Made by a program: the position numbers and the translations under genes. The notes under the pieces are model-generated. The model saw only the letters and a program-made list of their open reading frames with translations, did no database searches and was not told where the DNA came from. Shown in pieces: positions 5,100 to 5,573 of a stretch of 5,573 nucleotides of DNA. Position 1 is the stretch's first letter. Every line of letters begins with the position of its first letter. The stretch comes from UBA11524 sp963642705 (GTDB lineage: Bacteria; Bacillota; Clostridia; Christensenellales; Aristaeellaceae): the NCBI GenBank assembly GCA_963642705.1, contig CAVIHU010000068.1:1-5573 (forward strand), read 5' to 3'.

Positions 5100-5573
5100 G
5101 CGAACGAATCAACACGCCTTATACCAATGAGCACTTCGTTGCGTTCTGTGAGAAGATGGTGGGTCAGCCCTATTGGTACGGCGCGGTCGTTTATAAATGT
5201 ACTGAGAATCTGCGTGTCCGCAAGGCGAAGCAGTATCCAGCGCATTACGGCTCCAGCCGTACCGCCCGTTACCGCGATGACATTGCAAAGAAAAAGGTCT
5301 GCGCCGACTGCGTGGGGCTGATCAAGGGCTACCAGTGGACGAATGGCGGGCAGGGCGTAATCGAGTCCATCGGTACGGACAAAACCTTTTCCAGCAAGTA
5401 CGGCGGCCACGGCTGCCCGGACAAGAGCGCCAATGGGATGTTCAGCTATGCGAAGAGCAAGGGCTGTGCATGGGGCACTATTGATACGTTGCCCGAAGTG
5501 CCCGGCGTGGCGCTGCGCTTTGACGGGCATGTGGGCGTGTACATCGGCGGCGGGTATGCCGTGGAGGAACGCG
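5096..5573 (+). CDS. Endolysin, NlpC/P60-like cysteine peptidase, N-terminal part (3' end outside window)
   Basis: An open frame runs from ATG 5096, which overlaps the holin stop as ATGA, to the window end; 159 residues are visible and no stop is reached. Near the start, FVAFCEKMVGQPYWYG resembles the opening of NlpC/P60 hydrolases. CADCVGLIKGYQW (69-81) holds the probable nucleophile C72, in the D-C-x-G-L context of the family, with C69 an alternative. DGHVGVYIGGGYAVEE (143-158) supplies the probable catalytic His145. Enzymes of this fold cut peptide bonds in peptidoglycan stem peptides; the exact bond cannot be told here. Between the two motifs lies a segment of about 60 residues with KYGGHGCPDKSANGMFSYAK, which I recall in related Clostridia phage lysins. 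There is no signal peptide, so export through the adjacent holin fits. A C-terminal wall-binding domain may follow outside the window. Confidence 0.85.
   Translation, partial: MSERINTPYTNEHFVAFCEKMVGQPYWYGAVVYKCTENLRVRKAKQYPAHYGSSRTARYRDDIAKKKVCADCVGLIKGYQWTNGGQGVIESIGTDKTFSSKYGGHGCPDKSANGMFSYAKSKGCAWGTIDTLPEVPGVALRFDGHVGVYIGGGYAVEER

Noticed and set aside
4952..5530. Antisense open frame of 192 codons across the holin-lysin junction
   Set aside because: It covers two recognisable + strand lysis genes, and the translation includes a Ser/Phe-rich run that is simply the reverse of the GAG/GAA tail codons.

Overview
This window is a late-gene segment of a tailed double-stranded DNA phage or prophage. 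It reads left to right, entirely on the + strand: tail tip or fibre genes, then the lysis cassette. The host is most likely a Firmicute of the Clostridia. The grounds are strong AGGAGG-type ribosome binding sites before every visible start, a TTG start, a TcdE-type (phage_holin_4) holin, an NlpC/P60-like lysin, and moderately GC-rich coding (mid-50s percent by eye). No host gene, tRNA, integrase or attachment site is visible, so prophage and free phage cannot be told apart.

Layout. (1) Bases 2-1453 hold the last 483 residues of a large tail protein that begins upstream. It contains a long pentapeptide-register repeat array, a helical stretch and a conserved-looking C-terminal domain. (2) Bases 1462-3486 encode a 674-residue DUF859-like minor structural protein. 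It has an N-terminal beta-rich domain, Ig-like central domains and a C-terminal fibre cassette bounded by two GGTGA...LG motifs. (3) Bases 3502-4161 encode a 219-residue protein whose N-terminal 180 residues are a diverged copy of the previous protein's N-terminus, followed by three 13-residue Trp/Tyr-rich repeats. (4) Bases 4175-4564 encode a 129-residue protein with a helical N-terminus and a CBM5/12-like carbohydrate-binding C-terminus, started at TTG. (5) A likely intrinsic terminator lies at 4588-4617. (6) Bases 4647-5099 encode the holin. (7) From 5096 to the window end runs the 5' part of an endolysin, overlapping the holin stop by ATGA.

Together these genes would build the distal tail (cell-wall recognition and glycan binding) and then release progeny: the holin permeabilises the membrane and the lysin cuts peptidoglycan. 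The most unusual structure is the strict five-residue periodicity in the first protein, within which one 30-residue unit is shorter by exactly one pentad. Next is the duplication of an N-terminal tail domain into two adjacent genes with different C-termini. Neither is proof of a new system; the overall arrangement is that of an ordinary siphovirus-like tail-lysis region. Gaps between genes are short: the longest is 82 bases (4565-4646), and no stretch over 300 bases lacks a gene.
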